The notes under the pieces were generated by a model. That model searched no databases. It was not told the origin of the DNA and was given only the letters and a program-made list of their open reading frames with translations. From positions 1 through 32,572 of IMG/VR virus record IMGVR_UViG_3300010370_000136: a stretch of DNA of 32,572 nucleotides; one strand, given 5' to 3'. The stretch comes from a virus. Positions 5,905 to 12,853 of the stretch are shown here, piece by piece. How positions within the stretch are numbered: the stretch's first letter is position 1; each line of letters starts with the position of its first letter. A program made the translations under genes and the position numbers.

Positions 5905-6110
5905 TAGTTTCTCCTTCTGTCGGTTTTAATTAGGTTGTAGGTAAGAGCGCCTGTAATCGAAATAAAGAACACGAATCCTTCAGGCGAGGGAATCGGCTCC
6001 GTTCCTTCTGCTTCTAAGCCACCAGCGCAAGCGAGTGCTCCGAAGAACGCGATAACGGTTACGACGAGTTTCGTCCTCGTCCACCGTTGCCAGTTCGTTA
6101 CGTGAATCAC
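5904..6110 (-). CDS. Two-span membrane protein (68 aa)
   Basis: Two hydrophobic segments are visible, LVVTVIAFFGALACAG and FVFFISITGALTYNL, separated by an acidic loop, with a basic C-terminus KTDRRRN. The GTG start lies in a GTGA overlap with the upstream gene. The layout would suit a holin- or exclusion-type protein, but it is far from the lysis cassette. Function unknown. Confidence 0.65.
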   Translation of the reverse strand: MIHVTNWQRWTRTKLVVTVIAFFGALACAGGLEAEGTEPIPSPEGFVFFISITGALTYNLIKTDRRRN

Positions 6111-6322
6111 GGAAGAACTACCTCCTTCTCCTCGTAGGAGAGAAGAACGGCTTCGGCGTCGAGTGTGACGTAATCGAGCGGCGTAGCCATTGGGAAGTGC
6201 TTATGTTCCTCGCAAGGGTCGCCGTAATCGGGAACGACGAAACGAACCGTAAGTTCGTAAATTCGCATTACCCGTACGTTCGGCTCTTCTTCGTCGAGCG
6301 GTCTAATAAACGGTTTATTCAT
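6107..6322 (-). CDS. Hypothetical protein (71 aa)
   Basis: An acidic small protein of no recognised family with a single Cys and a histidine pair in CEEHKHF. AAGGAGAAT precedes the ATG. It is the first gene after the 190-base non-coding gap with the long stem-loop, and overlaps the membrane protein gene by 4 bases. Confidence 0.65.
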   Translation of the reverse strand: MNKPFIRPLDEEEPNVRVMRIYELTVRFVVPDYGDPCEEHKHFPMATPLDYVTLDAEAVLLSYEEKEVVLP

Positions 6323-6431
6323 TTAATTCTCCTTCTCTAGGTACTTATAGGTTTACGATATTTCGAGGGTGTAGTGGGGTATTTCCTGCTCCTTTCGTTA
6401 GTCGTTTCTTTTAGAACTTCTCTAGGAGGCT

Positions 6432-6485
6432 CTAAGAGCGCCGTAGGCAGGGGAAAGCCTTCTACGGCTCCTACGGCGCTCCTAG
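6432..6485 (-). ncRNA. Strong 16-bp stem-loop in a 190-base non-coding gap
   Basis: Between genes at 6322 and 6513 no start codon opens a frame. Minus-strand arms 6485-6470 and 6447-6432 pair over 16 bp with one G-U pair (CUAGGAGCGCCGUAGG with CCUACGGCGCUCUUAG). The 22-base loop holds a small AGCC/GGCU hairpin. No U-run follows, so an intrinsic terminator is unlikely. It could be an RNase processing site, a stabilising structure or a small RNA. Confidence 0.6.
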
Positions 6486-6512
6486 CGGCTCTAGGACGCT
6501 TCTCCGCGCCTC

Positions 6513-6743
6513 CTACGCCTTCCTAGCCCACGCGATAATGGCGGCTTTCTCCTCGTCTGTCGCGTTACGAAACGCCACCTTCGCTACTTCGCGCTTACGA
6601 AGAATCTCGTAGAGATAACGTAAGCCTTCGCGAGCCGCTTCGATATCGCCGTTCGTCTCGTCGTCGTCTTCCGCGTCCCACTCGTCGATTCCTCTTCCTG
6701 CCGCGTTAATAAGTGCCTCTAGGCGTCGAGTCGAAAGCCTCAT
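6513..6743 (-). CDS. Hypothetical acidic helical protein (76 aa)
   Basis: The ATG at 6743 is chosen because it overlaps the upstream TGA (ATGA) and follows GAGGAGG; a longer in-frame start at 6872 would lie deep inside the upstream gene. The product has an acidic centre (DEWDAEDDDETNGD) and two helices. No family recognised. The stop lies about 30 bases before the long stem-loop. Confidence 0.68.
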   Translation of the reverse strand: MRLSTRRLEALINAAGRGIDEWDAEDDDETNGDIEAAREGLRYLYEILRKREVAKVAFRNATDEEKAAIIAWARKA

Positions 6744-7066
6744 TTCGTAACCTCCTCGTCCTGAAACATAAGGTCGAAAAGCGCCGTTACGGAGTGCTGA
6801 GTTCCGAATTCTTCTCTTGCGTCGTTCAGCATTTCGTAGTGGTGCCAGAACTCCTCGCGGATTTCGAGCCACGACATTTCGGACGAATCGTAAAGTCCTC
6901 CGCAGAGTTCGAGAAGTTCCCAGACTTCCTTTCCTTCTTCGTCGGTAATCCCTTCGAACTCCGAACCGTCGTACGGCTCGCGGAGCACTATCGCGACGGA
7001 ATCCTTCAGGCGGACTCCCTGCGTCTTAACTCGAAGACGCGCTTCGTAATCGGTTTCGTACAGCAT
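6740..7066 (-). CDS. Hypothetical acidic protein (108 aa)
   Basis: I do not recognise the family. The protein is acidic and helical, rich in Glu and aromatic residues (WLEIREEFWHHYEML). ATG at 7066 forms a TAATG overlap with the preceding gene and follows GGAGGTGA; an in-frame ATG 21 bases further upstream is less likely. It lies in a run of coupled small early-type genes. Confidence 0.68.
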   Translation of the reverse strand: MLYETDYEARLRVKTQGVRLKDSVAIVLREPYDGSEFEGITDEEGKEVWELLELCGGLYDSSEMSWLEIREEFWHHYEMLNDAREEFGTQHSVTALFDLMFQDEEVTK

Positions 7067-7638
7067 TAGGCGCTCACCTCCTGCCATACTGCTTCGCGGA
7101 CGATAAGAGTAAGCGCTTCGATTACGTCGAGCGGCAAGTTACGAAGCGGCGTATCAGAGTGAATATACGAAGCCTCACCTGTAACTTCGACGGCGAGCGT
7201 ATTAAGTGCTGACGTAAGAGAGTTAAGAGCAGGCTTAACGACGTCTTCGTAGTGCTTCTCCTGACGCGCTTTCTCTTCGCGGCGAGCCTTACGAATCGTT
7301 TCTTCTCTCTCTAGGCGCTCTGTTATTTCCTGCTTCGCCTGCTCGTAAGGAGCGCGGATAAGACGGGCAGGAACGATACGGAACTTACGAGTCGCAACGC
7401 CGCGATAAACGTCGTCGTAACTTACGAGGATTCCCTGACCGCCAGACGTCTTACGGAAATCCGCGAGGTCAGTCGAATTGCCGACGTAGTAGCCGTGTCG
7501 CCAAATTCCTTCGTACGAGTGCTCGACGTCTTCGACGCGAACCTTCGCCTCAGTGCTGTTATTCCAATACGAAACTTCGTCGAGCGGCGTAGCGCTCGTG
7601 AAGTATTCCTTTCCTACTTGGAGTTCTTTCCTTTTCAT
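7066..7638 (-). CDS. Hypothetical protein with coiled coil (190 aa)
   Basis: Residues 1-95 look like a beta-rich domain beginning MKRKELQVGKEYF; residues about 96-135 form a charged coiled coil (ERLEREETIRKARREEK); the rest is helical. A short SH3-like or tudor-like fold is conceivable for the N-terminus but not shown. AGAAGGAA precedes the ATG. Ribozyme copy 3 lies just upstream, so this is the first gene on the downstream cleavage product. Confidence 0.68.
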   Translation of the reverse strand: MKRKELQVGKEYFTSATPLDEVSYWNNSTEAKVRVEDVEHSYEGIWRHGYYVGNSTDLADFRKTSGGQGILVSYDDVYRGVATRKFRIVPARLIRAPYEQAKQEITERLEREETIRKARREEKARQEKHYEDVVKPALNSLTSALNTLAVEVTGEASYIHSDTPLRNLPLDVIEALTLIVREAVWQEVSA

Positions 7639-7668
7639 TTCCTTCTCCCTCTGTTTAGTTTTCCGACG

Positions 7669-7718
7669 AGCCTCGTCAGTAGCCGCGATACGGCTAGACG
7701 CCTTGCGGCGTTTCGGCT
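7669..7718 (-). ncRNA. Type II hammerhead ribozyme, copy 3
   Basis: Minus strand: AGCC, GAAAC, GCC-GCAA-GGC, GUC, helix I UAGCCG-UAUCG-CGGCUA, CUGACGA, GGCU. Compared with copies 1 and 2, a helix I pair is swapped from G-C to C-G on both sides, a true covariation, and the helix III loop changes GCGA to GCAA while staying GNRA. Predicted cleavage is between 7697 and 7696. The last A of the upstream UAA stop is the first base of helix II, as in copy 2. Confidence 0.95.
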
Positions 7719-8059
7719 TACTCCCAAGTAATGAAGCCCGAAGGAGCGACGTAGGAAGGACTACCCATAGAGACGAGTTCCTTCTTCGAATACACCTCTT
7801 CGCGCTTGTAGACGCAGAGGACGAATCCGTTATACGGCTCTACGAAGAACTCGTTCTGAGCGTCGTTGTAGTAAGCGGCGAATTGAATAGCCCACTCGTA
7901 GTCTCCGCCTTCCCAGTGAATTTCTTGGCAAGTCGTCGAGCCGCTAAAGAAGTATTCCTTATCCGCGACGTATGGCAAGTCTTCGCGGTTCGCCCAGAAG
8001 CGGCGCTTTACTGCTGTCGCTACTTTCTTGGCTTCCTGCTTCGTTGGCTTCTTATACAT
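7718..8059 (-). CDS. Hypothetical protein, first gene after promoter B (113 aa)
   Basis: The N-terminus is basic and helical (KKPTKQEAKKVATAVKRRF), followed by a beta-rich, aromatic domain. I recognise no family. GGAGGA precedes the ATG. It is the leading cistron behind the best promoter in the window, and ribozyme copy 3 is fused to its stop codon, the same arrangement as the zinc-ribbon gene at 2903-3460. Confidence 0.7.
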   Translation of the reverse strand: MYKKPTKQEAKKVATAVKRRFWANREDLPYVADKEYFFSGSTTCQEIHWEGGDYEWAIQFAAYYNDAQNEFFVEPYNGFVLCVYKREEVYSKKELVSMGSPSYVAPSGFITWE

Positions 8060-8102
8060 TTCGTTTCCTCCTCTTAAGTAATCGGCTTATTCCGATACCT
8101 CA

Positions 8103-8131
8103 AATATAAGGTGGCGAGGAGCACCTGTCCA
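8103..8131 (-). promoter_or_regulatory. Sigma-70-like phage promoter B (strong)
   Basis: Minus strand: -35 TGGACA (8131-8126), exact 17-base spacer, -10 TATATT (8108-8103). Both boxes differ from the consensus at one position. The start point would fall near 8096, about 37 bases before the ATG at 8059. The -35 box overlaps one arm of a CACCTGT inverted repeat. Confidence 0.75.
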
Positions 8132-8159
8132 GAACTCGTTTTTCCCTTTAAAACAGGTG
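8122..8159. repeat. Inverted repeat at promoter B, possible operator
   Basis: CACCTGT at 8122-8128 covers part of the -35 box; its inverse ACAGGTG is at 8153-8159, inside the dyad AAAACA-GG-TGTTTT (8150-8163). The same word within AAACA-CC-TGTTT recurs at 13064-13075 in the AT-rich gap. Placement over the -35 box suggests repressor binding; an RNA hairpin is the alternative. Confidence 0.4.
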
Positions 8160-8166
8160 TTTTCGG

Positions 8167-8664
8167 CTAAGAGCAGGAGACGAGCCACGGCTTCCAGCCG
8201 CACCCGTTTACCTCTTCCGAATAGCGGAAAATCGTAAGCGCCGCGAGGAGATTCGTACGCGGTTCGAAAAGTTCGTTTCGATTCTTCAGCACGTTCTGAG
8301 TCTGGAGATATCCGCGAGGGTAGTAAGTCGTTTTCGAAGTCCAGAAGTAATTTATTTGAGTTAAGCCTGCGCTTCCGCCGTTCGGGTCTAGCGCGTTAAA
8401 TGCTTTAGGAAGACAACGCGACTCACGGTGAATTACGTAATCGAGTTTAGAAAGATTCTCTTCTTTCCAGCCAACCTCGCGAGCGAGATTCCACCAGCCT
8501 CCGCAATAAGCGTCAGTAGGAACGGGAAGCGTCGTCGTCGTGCTCGTAGTGCTCGTAGTATCTGTAGGACGGCGACGAGCAGGCTCCGCGAGGGGAGCGC
8601 TTGCGGCTTCCGTAACGGAGAGAAGCGCTACAACTATGGCTAGTCCTAATCCGAAAAGTTTCAT
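8167..8664 (-). CDS. Secreted lytic transglycosylase-like lysozyme
   Basis: Residues 1 to about 22 form a signal peptide (basic start, hydrophobic core, Ala-rich cleavage region). A Thr/Ser linker follows near residues 36-45. The catalytic domain has HRESRC with the likely catalytic Glu81, GSAGLTQIN at 97-105 and a C-terminal NLLAALTIFRYS, which is the lysozyme/SLT goose-type pattern. It would cleave the glycan strands of peptidoglycan outside the membrane, without needing a holin. The gene overlaps the HTH gene by 4 bases, far from the lysis cassette at 14.7-15.9 kb. It may act in release from without or at late infection. Confidence 0.82.
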   Translation of the reverse strand: MKLFGLGLAIVVALLSVTEAASAPLAEPARRRPTDTTSTTSTTTTLPVPTDAYCGGWWNLAREVGWKEENLSKLDYVIHRESRCLPKAFNALDPNGGSAGLTQINYFWTSKTTYYPRGYLQTQNVLKNRNELFEPRTNLLAALTIFRYSEEVNGCGWKPWLVSCS

Positions 8665-9461
8665 TTCGTGCCTCGTTTCGAGTGCTCGACTCGTTCGCGG
8701 AAATACCTCAACGCGGTTTCGAGTTCTTCAGTCGGTCTGTGCGCTAGTAAGGCTACTACGTCTTCTTCCGTTTTTCCTGTTAGGAACAGAGCGGCAACCG
8801 TCGAAAGAGTCGAGTCGTACTTGACGTATAACGGATTAACTAAAGGCTTCAGTTCCTGCTCTTCGAGTTCGTCGAGGTATCTTCCCTGATTAAGCCACGT
8901 AGCAGGGTGACAGAAGTATTTAGCGTCGGCTACGGAGCGCTTATATCGCTCGACTGACGCTAGGAACTCGTCGAACTTCGGAGCGTCTTCCTTTTCGAAG
9001 ATTCGTTTAAAGGAACGGAAGGCGGCAGACTTTCCAACGCGTCGCGGATACGTCTTCCAAAACGCTTCGAAATTAGCAGTCAATATTGACGGTTCTTGAC
9101 GGTTCTTTATATAGGAGTCGTTTACGTCGGAGTTACGCCTTTCTGTCGTCGTAGTTACGCCTTTCTCTAAAACGGGATTCTCTAAAGGCTCCTTCGTAGT
9201 TACACCTTTAAGCACGTATTCAGAACGGTGTCCTCTTCCGTTACCACGCTCGACGACCTCTAATAAGCCGCTCTTAACGAGTTCTTTAATAACGAGACGA
9301 ACGTACGTATCCGTACAACGTGCTTTTCTTGCGAGCGTCTTCTGCGACGGGAAACAGTACCCTTCGTCATTCGCGAAATCCGCGAGCGCAAGGTGTATTA
9401 GTAACTTCTCGCCGCGATACGGAGAGCGCTCCCAAACGTGCGTTATCCACCTAATCGACAT
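8661..9461 (-). CDS. HTH replication-initiation-like protein
   Basis: This 266-aa protein opens with a winged helix domain of the phage replication type: EKLLIHLALADFANDEGYCFPSQKTLARK, then a recognition helix region TYVRLVIKELVKSGLLEVVERGNGR (to about residue 76). The middle is low in structure. Residues about 128-165 contain FEAFWKTYPRRVGKSAAFRSFKRIF, a motif common in phage O-like and DnaD-like initiators. It would bind the origin and recruit host replication proteins, since no polymerase or helicase gene is visible here. ATGA overlap with the secreted lysozyme gene. Confidence 0.78.
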   Translation of the reverse strand: MSIRWITHVWERSPYRGEKLLIHLALADFANDEGYCFPSQKTLARKARCTDTYVRLVIKELVKSGLLEVVERGNGRGHRSEYVLKGVTTKEPLENPVLEKGVTTTTERRNSDVNDSYIKNRQEPSILTANFEAFWKTYPRRVGKSAAFRSFKRIFEKEDAPKFDEFLASVERYKRSVADAKYFCHPATWLNQGRYLDELEEQELKPLVNPLYVKYDSTLSTVAALFLTGKTEEDVVALLAHRPTEELETALRYFRERVEHSKRGTK

Positions 9462-9484
9462 ACTTCCTCCTTCTCCTCTTTCAG

Positions 9485-9943
9485 TTATTTCAGTAGGTCT
9501 AAAGCACCTAAAAGCGTTCGGAACTCCGATAATCGAATTAAAACTATTCCGTCCGTCGTCTCGTCAGGCATAGCGACCATTACGAAAGGTCGAGTATCGC
9601 CTACCGCTTTCGACTGCTTCGACTGATTCTCCGCCGCATAGAAGCGCGTCGCAATAGGAGACACCTGCGCTCCAGCCTTCACTTCGAGCCGTAAGTATCC
9701 TGCCCAATGCTCCTCGTGACGGCTATTCGCGCCTGCGATACCTAGCGCCTTACGTGCTCTACGAGCCTTCGAGTCGCCTTTACTTCGATTCCGCTTACCT
9801 CGCGCCGCAGGGTCGTTACAGCCGCGTATTCGCCGCTTACCGTCTCTCGCAGGACGTCCTAACGTGCCGAAGAGCGGACAGTTCGGTTCCTTACACTTCT
9901 CGCGATTACCTTCACAGTAATCCTTCTCTTTAAGAAGCGTCAT
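9485..9943 (-). CDS. Holliday-junction-resolvase-like nuclease (putative)
   Basis: The N-terminus has CEGNREKCKEPNCPLFG, a cysteine cluster that may bind zinc. Residues about 80-120 contain HEEHWAGYLRLEVKAG with an E-V-K triad and a following Gln-rich helix (ENQSKQSKA), typical of small PD-(D/E)XK resolvase-like phage proteins. It would process recombination or replication intermediates. The ATG overlaps the WhiB stop (ATGA). The basic linker (residues 30-70) fits DNA binding. The family is not certain. Confidence 0.6.
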   Translation of the reverse strand: MTLLKEKDYCEGNREKCKEPNCPLFGTLGRPARDGKRRIRGCNDPAARGKRNRSKGDSKARRARKALGIAGANSRHEEHWAGYLRLEVKAGAQVSPIATRFYAAENQSKQSKAVGDTRPFVMVAMPDETTDGIVLIRLSEFRTLLGALDLLK

Positions 9944-10191
9944 TTAGTTACCTTCGCTCGCCGTACTTTTCTTTCATAAATGCGTTCAGCAGGAGTTAAG
10001 CCGCCGAATACACCCCACCTATCTTCGAACGGTTCGAGCCGTATAACGAGACTAAGACACGCTTCTTTTTCGGTACACGTCGCGCATACTGCTTTCGCCG
10101 CGTCAAATCTCTTTTCACTAACGCCTCGTGGAAAGAAAATTTCAGCCTTTAAGTTCCTACAGGCGGCGCGTTCCTGCCACCTAAGACTCAT
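9940..10191 (-). CDS. WhiB-family transcription regulator
   Basis: The 83-aa protein has the four iron-sulfur cysteines of WhiB proteins (Cys11, Cys36, Cys39, Cys45; the last three as CATC and KEAC) and a GVFGG turn (60-64; usually GVWGG) followed by LTPAER and a basic tail. WhiB proteins bind a 4Fe-4S cluster and act with the host primary sigma factor. They are essentially limited to Actinobacteria and their phages; a mycobacteriophage copy is known to affect host division and superinfection. ATG at 10191 is preferred over an in-frame TTG at 10209. The likely role is to redirect host transcription. Confidence 0.92.
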   Translation of the reverse strand: MSLRWQERAACRNLKAEIFFPRGVSEKRFDAAKAVCATCTEKEACLSLVIRLEPFEDRWGVFGGLTPAERIYERKVRRAKVTK

Positions 10192-10384
10192 AGCGAATCG
10201 TCTCACCAATAGGAAAGTGTTCTTCTATCTCCCTGTTTATTTCTTTCCGTTTATAGACGTACTTGCGAAGCGTTTCGAGAGAGAGTCGTTCCGTACCGTC
10301 GAAACGAACTACGTCTTCTGCGGCACGAAAAAGACCAGCCTCTATTAGTGCTCGCTCGTAAAGAAGATTAGAAAGGCTGTTCAT
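10181..10384 (-). CDS. Hypothetical helical protein (67 aa)
   Basis: A small, helical, charged protein with no recognised family. It overlaps the Erf-like gene by 17 bases and the WhiB gene by 11, and AGAGGACG precedes its ATG. Its position between a recombination mediator and WhiB suggests an early function; nothing more can be said. Confidence 0.6.
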   Translation of the reverse strand: MNSLSNLLYERALIEAGLFRAAEDVVRFDGTERLSLETLRKYVYKRKEINREIEEHFPIGETIRYES

Positions 10385-11009
10385 CGGATACGTCCTCTAC
10401 TTTCTCAGCCATAAGTGCGGTTATTACTTTCGACGCTTCGACTTTAGTAATCGCCGTAGCCGTCTTAGTCGTATCTTCGAGGAGCACCTGAACGAACTGG
10501 TCGATATTCGCTACGTTCTTTTCCTTAGCGAGTTTCTTAATCAGCCCTAGTTGCGCGGACGAAGCCGACGAGGAGAGAGCGGTTACGGACGCTCCTTCGC
10601 TCTTCGCCTGCGTACGAGGCTTATACGGCGTCTTAGGTGCTTCCTTTGCGGCTTCCTCTGTCTGACGGTTACGAACCTCTTCGAGCGACGCGACTCGTTG
10701 CGTATCGGCTACGAGTAGAGCGACTATGGCTCTTCCCCACGCGCTCGTCTCCGCGTTCATTACTTCGGAGTCACGCGTAAAGTTCGTCTTACCTACCGCA
10801 GGCTCCGCCGCTACTGCTACTGCTGGAAGCGTGTCCTCTGGCGAACGGTACGCCGCCGCCGTGTAAATAATAAATTCGCGTCCGCCGATTTCCATAACAC
10901 GGAAAGGTTCAGCAGGATTAAACGGACGAAGACACCCGTTCGGGTACTTCGCTCGAAACTCGCGAATACGCTCCGCTACGTCTACGTAGCCTTCCATTGA
11001 GTAACTCAT
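10368..11009 (-). CDS. Erf-like single-strand annealing or ssDNA-binding protein with SSB-like tail
   Basis: The first ~105 residues include YIDVAERIREF-like start, FIIYTAAAY, and SEVMNAETSAWGRAIVALL, resembling the core of Erf/Sak-type annealing proteins (xETSAxGRAxxxL). A Lys/Pro/Ser-rich linker follows (about 118-150), then a helical domain. The protein ends SDEQPF, like the acidic tip of SSB that recruits host repair enzymes. It precedes the resolvase and lies just downstream of the YqaJ exonuclease, a typical exonuclease-annealase pair. The exact annealase family cannot be fixed by eye. Confidence 0.65.
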   Translation of the reverse strand: MSYSMEGYVDVAERIREFRAKYPNGCLRPFNPAEPFRVMEIGGREFIIYTAAAYRSPEDTLPAVAVAAEPAVGKTNFTRDSEVMNAETSAWGRAIVALLVADTQRVASLEEVRNRQTEEAAKEAPKTPYKPRTQAKSEGASVTALSSSASSAQLGLIKKLAKEKNVANIDQFVQVLLEDTTKTATAITKVEASKVITALMAEKVEDVSDEQPF

Positions 11010-11021
11010 TTCCTTCTCTCC

Positions 11022-11969
11022 TTATCGGTAAGTCCGCATAACGCGGAACGGTTTACTTTCTTTCTGGTATTTCTCGAAGACGTCAGGACACTCCTCTTGG
11101 AGTCTCTTCGCGTCTAGCGACTTTCTTCCCTGCTGTTCTTTCCACGAGATAACGCGAACGCCGTTAATCGTTCCTTCGTCGTTATCTAAGAGAAGACGAG
11201 CGAGTTCGTCCTTTACCTGCTTCTCTATCTGCTCCGCCTCTTTCGCCATAGTGCGAGCGTGGTCGAGTTCTTCGAGAAGCGTCGCCGCGTTCGACGGAAG
11301 TTCGATAGTCGTTCCCTTCGACGGGAAGAGCCGCGCTATCTGCTCCGCGTCGAACTCTTCGACGGAGCCGTTATACGGTTCGCCGTTATCGACGAGCGCT
11401 CCTAGACGTTCCGCTTCGCTAAGAAGCGTTTCTAGGAGAGCGTCGTTCTTCGGAAGTTCGAAGAGTCCGATATTGTCTCGCGAGTCGTGAACGATAAAGA
11501 AGACGGGAGCGCCTGTAAGGAAGCGTTCGATTTCTCCCTGTGCGAGCCACTCTGAAGGGAAGTCTTCTACGCCGCGAATCGAATAGCGGCTTGTGTGCTT
11601 CGCCTCGACAACGACGGACGGATTCTCTACGTTGTCTACCGCGTCGAGCGAACCGCTCCAGCGCTGACGACGATAAACGACGTCGGGTGTTACGAGCGAC
11701 TGCGAGAGCAGGCGAGACGCTTCGCTAACTAGGACAGGCTCGACGAGCGTTCCCCACCTCATAGCGCCGTTCGGTTCGACGACGATAGGAGCCGTCGCCT
11801 TTTCGTAGTAGAGGTCTGCGCGTGTCTTGTATTTCGAAAGTCCGATTAGTGCTCCAGCGTCAGACGCGCCGAAGGTACAACGAGAGAACTCGTCGCGCCA
11901 ACGGTTAAGAAGCCACTCCGTACTTCCGTGTTCGCTCTTCGGACTAAGCCGTAGTTCGTGCTGTTTCAT
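11022..11969 (-). CDS. YqaJ-like viral recombination exonuclease
   Basis: The 315-aa protein matches the YqaJ/lambda exonuclease pattern: FGASDAGALIGLSKYKTRADLYYEK (about residues 33-57), RWGTLVEPVL with the conserved Glu, SGSLDAV (catalytic Asp) and VVVEAKHTS (E-x-K). These are the PD-(D/E)XK residues that resect double-stranded ends 5' to 3'. The C-terminal ~80 residues form a coiled coil plus KSLDAKRLQEE. It partners the Erf-like protein encoded 12 bases downstream. A promoter-like sequence (11997-12025) precedes it. Confidence 0.87.
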   Translation of the reverse strand: MKQHELRLSPKSEHGSTEWLLNRWRDEFSRCTFGASDAGALIGLSKYKTRADLYYEKATAPIVVEPNGAMRWGTLVEPVLVSEASRLLSQSLVTPDVVYRRQRWSGSLDAVDNVENPSVVVEAKHTSRYSIRGVEDFPSEWLAQGEIERFLTGAPVFFIVHDSRDNIGLFELPKNDALLETLLSEAERLGALVDNGEPYNGSVEEFDAEQIARLFPSKGTTIELPSNAATLLEELDHARTMAKEAEQIEKQVKDELARLLLDNDEGTINGVRVISWKEQQGRKSLDAKRLQEECPDVFEKYQKESKPFRVMRTYR

Positions 11970-11996
11970 TACTGCTCCTTCTCTAGGTTCCTTCGA

Positions 11997-12025
11997 GTAT
12001 TACGTGGGGGTGTTACAGAGTGCCA
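11997..12025 (-). promoter_or_regulatory. Promoter-like sequence C before the recombination genes
   Basis: Minus strand: TTCTGGCAC (-35 region TGGCAC, 12025-12020), 17-base spacer, -10 TAATAC (12002-11997). The TTCTGG word and its distance to the -10 box match promoters at 3490-3519 and 8103-8131. The -35 box alone is poor, so this rests on the shared motif. It would drive 11969 downwards. Confidence 0.45.
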
Positions 12026-12064
12026 GAATCCTGTACCACGAATAACTAAGAGTTAGTTAGTCGT

Positions 12065-12793
12065 TTACTTAATAGGACGTTGGCGTGTTTCGGGTATCGG
12101 GAACTTAACGACGTCGAGCCGTAGTAACTGGCTAAGAATTACGTCGTCTACGTGGTATCCCCACCGATTACCCGTAAGACTTCCGAACGAGATAGAGCAC
12201 TTCCAACGCTTCTCCGTCGTCGTCTTCATCGCGTAGTAAAACTCGCGGTGGTGGCTATCTCCGTATTTCGGAGGACAAGCCGCGTGGCATAGTTCGTGGA
12301 GAAGCACCTTCCAAGAACGCGCCTCGTGGAAGCGTCCTGATTCGAACGGAACGAGGCGTAACGTAATTTCTCCCGAAGAGAAGAATCCGCCTCCCTGCCA
12401 ATGACCGCTCGCACCTCGCGTCTGTCTCGTATCGGTAATAACGATTCGAGGAATCGGCTTACCCTTGTGGTACGGCGTAAGAAGTTTCCAGAGTCGTTCG
12501 GCTTCGACCTGAACTAACTTCTCGCGCTTCTTAACGAGTCGCTCGTTCGCGGTAACTCGTCCGCGTCGAGCCGCTTCCTTCTGCCGCTTCTTCTTCGAGC
12601 GCTCCTGCGTCCTCGCAGTCTGCGCTTCTCTCTTCTTCTCTAGCGACGGTGCGACCTTCTCTACGAGTCTTCCCGTCTTCGCGGAGCACGAGAGGCAGTA
12701 TCGCCGTACGTCGTCGCGACGCGGCTTCGTCGGCGCTAGTCCTCCTTCTCCGCAAGTTAGGCACGTCCACCGCGCCTGTCGTTTAGTAGTCAC
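12065..12793 (-). CDS. SprT-like zinc metallopeptidase-domain protein
   Basis: N-terminal zinc ribbon CLTC (11-14) and CLSC (33-36), a long Lys/Arg-rich helical linker (about 50-100), then an SprT-like domain with LLHELCHAAC, the HExxH zinc site at 166-170, and a downstream HHREF that may supply the third ligand. SprT/Spartan proteins cleave DNA-bound proteins and appear in many phages. GTG start after GGAGGAC. The DNA-binding-type ribbon and basic linker fit clearance of proteins from DNA. It is followed by promoter C and precedes the YqaJ exonuclease gene. Confidence 0.85.
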   Translation of the reverse strand: MTTKRQARWTCLTCGEGGLAPTKPRRDDVRRYCLSCSAKTGRLVEKVAPSLEKKREAQTARTQERSKKKRQKEAARRGRVTANERLVKKREKLVQVEAERLWKLLTPYHKGKPIPRIVITDTRQTRGASGHWQGGGFFSSGEITLRLVPFESGRFHEARSWKVLLHELCHAACPPKYGDSHHREFYYAMKTTTEKRWKCSISFGSLTGNRWGYHVDDVILSQLLRLDVVKFPIPETRQRPIK

Positions 12794-12853
12794 CTTGTCC
12801 TCCTTCTCAGAACGGTGATATAGATATCTGGCTGTTATCGAATTCGTTTCTAG

